The notes under the pieces were generated by a model. That model had not been told where the DNA came from. It did not search any database and saw only the letters and a program-made list of their open reading frames with translations. This document shows positions 5,625-6,068 of a stretch of 6,068 nt of DNA, in pieces. Both the position numbers and the translations under genes were made by a program. The stretch's first letter is position 1. Each line of letters starts with the position of its first letter. The DNA comes from an uncultured Dehalococcoidia bacterium (GTDB lineage Bacteria; Chloroflexota; Dehalococcoidia; Lucifugimonadales; GCA-2712585), in contig CAJXDJ010000059.1 of assembly GCA_913052045.1 (NCBI GenBank), positions 1 to 6,068 on the forward strand. Direction: 5' to 3'.

Positions 5625-6068
5625 TGATAATACGTCACCCTTTGCCATTACTAACGAAAGAGAGTAAGCCCATATCCATTAGTAAAACTCGTACAATCTT
5701 ATTGCTACAGGACTTACATGCCCCCTTTGCAGATGTCGCCAATGGACTATTGATTAAACAGGCGAGGGCTAAAGTGATAATGAGGGAATTTGAAGAATAT
5801 GTGGAGCTAGTCAACCAGATGACTCCAAATATTCCCCTCATGTTAAACGCGTGTAGAGAAATCGGCATACCGGTCATCTACTCATGTCTTGGGATAAAAG
5901 GAAAAGAAAAGTTACCTCCTTTATTGGAAGCTTTTGGATGGGAATGGAATCTGCAAGGACCTCTGGGTAAGTTTGATCCTAGATGGGAACCAATGGATGA
6001 GGAGCCTGTCTTTGTAAGAGGTGGATGGAGTGCACTTACCAATATTGAGTTTGTAGGCTTGCTTGATA
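5624..6068 (+). CDS. Isochorismatase-superfamily cysteine hydrolase, 3' end cut by window edge
   Basis: Translation from ATG 5624 stays open to the right edge, giving 148 codons of a protein usually about 180-230 residues. The first strand carries TILLLQDLH (24-32) with Asp30, the family's catalytic aspartate. The helix and strand ACREIGIPVIYSC (76-88) is typical of the fold. EPVFVRGGWSAL (127-138) matches the block that normally contains the catalytic lysine, but the residue here is Arg132. The nucleophilic cysteine would lie beyond the window. Family members cleave amides, ureido compounds, maleamate, nicotinamide or the isochorismate vinyl ether. The ATG shares one base with the SDR stop (TAATG, 5622-5626). 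GGAAGG at 5615-5620 is close upstream, so coupling is likely. A helix-rich insert, AKVIMREFEEYVELVNQM (49-66), precedes the second strand. Superfamily assignment is good; activity is uncertain because of the Lys-to-Arg change. Confidence 0.85.
   Translation, partial: MIIRHPLPLLTKESKPISISKTRTILLLQDLHAPFADVANGLLIKQARAKVIMREFEEYVELVNQMTPNIPLMLNACREIGIPVIYSCLGIKGKEKLPPLLEAFGWEWNLQGPLGKFDPRWEPMDEEPVFVRGGWSALTNIEFVGLLD

Noticed and set aside
5635..5877. An 80-codon open frame on the minus strand
   Set aside because: It is antisense to the hydrolase gene, whose plus-strand frame is open to the edge with family motifs and a coupled start.
1..6068. CRISPR array, insertion sequence ends, attachment sites or long direct repeats
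   Set aside because: No regularly spaced repeats, transposase motifs or long terminal inverted repeats were seen on either strand.

Overview
This is a 6.07 kb stretch of bacterial DNA, tightly packed and moderately AT-leaning. Short overlaps between neighbouring genes, Shine-Dalgarno sites and sigma70-like promoters point to an ordinary bacterium. All six genes belong to broad catabolic or secondary-metabolism families: two Gfo/Idh/MocA oxidoreductases, a class III aminotransferase, an MFS transporter, a short-chain dehydrogenase and an isochorismatase-like hydrolase. No ribosomal, tRNA, replication or mobile-element gene is present to place the organism. An environmental, possibly marine, uncultured heterotroph is a guess from gene style only.

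There are two divergent arms around a regulatory gap at about 3142-3398. The left arm runs on the minus strand from the gap: a Gfo/Idh/MocA oxidoreductase (2011-3141), a PLP-dependent class III aminotransferase (601-1962, or up to 1992), and a second Gfo/Idh/MocA oxidoreductase. That second gene starts at 604 inside the aminotransferase stop (ATGA overlap) and runs off the left edge. The right arm runs on the plus strand: an MFS permease (3399-4700), an SDR oxidoreductase (4782-5624), and an isochorismatase-superfamily hydrolase. The hydrolase start overlaps the SDR stop (TAATG), and the gene runs off the right edge.

The gap holds two good sigma70-type promoters back to back, with only 11 bp between their -35 boxes. 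A perfect 7-bp inverted repeat lies where transcription of the right arm should begin. The palindrome GTATAC occurs twice, 32 bp apart. This looks like one shared control region for both arms, but no regulator gene is in the window.

My reading is a small-molecule utilisation locus. The permease would import a carboxylate- or polyol-like compound. Two NAD(P)-dependent Gfo-type dehydrogenases and an SDR would interconvert alcohol and carbonyl groups, the aminotransferase would move an amino group to or from a carbonyl, and the cysteine-hydrolase-fold enzyme would cleave an amide-like bond. The substrate cannot be read from the sequence. Three of the enzymes show substitutions at usual catalytic positions: the first Gfo protein, the SDR and the hydrolase. 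These are the most useful oddities. I saw no clearly new type of biological system; the interest lies in the enzyme combination and the shared promoter region.
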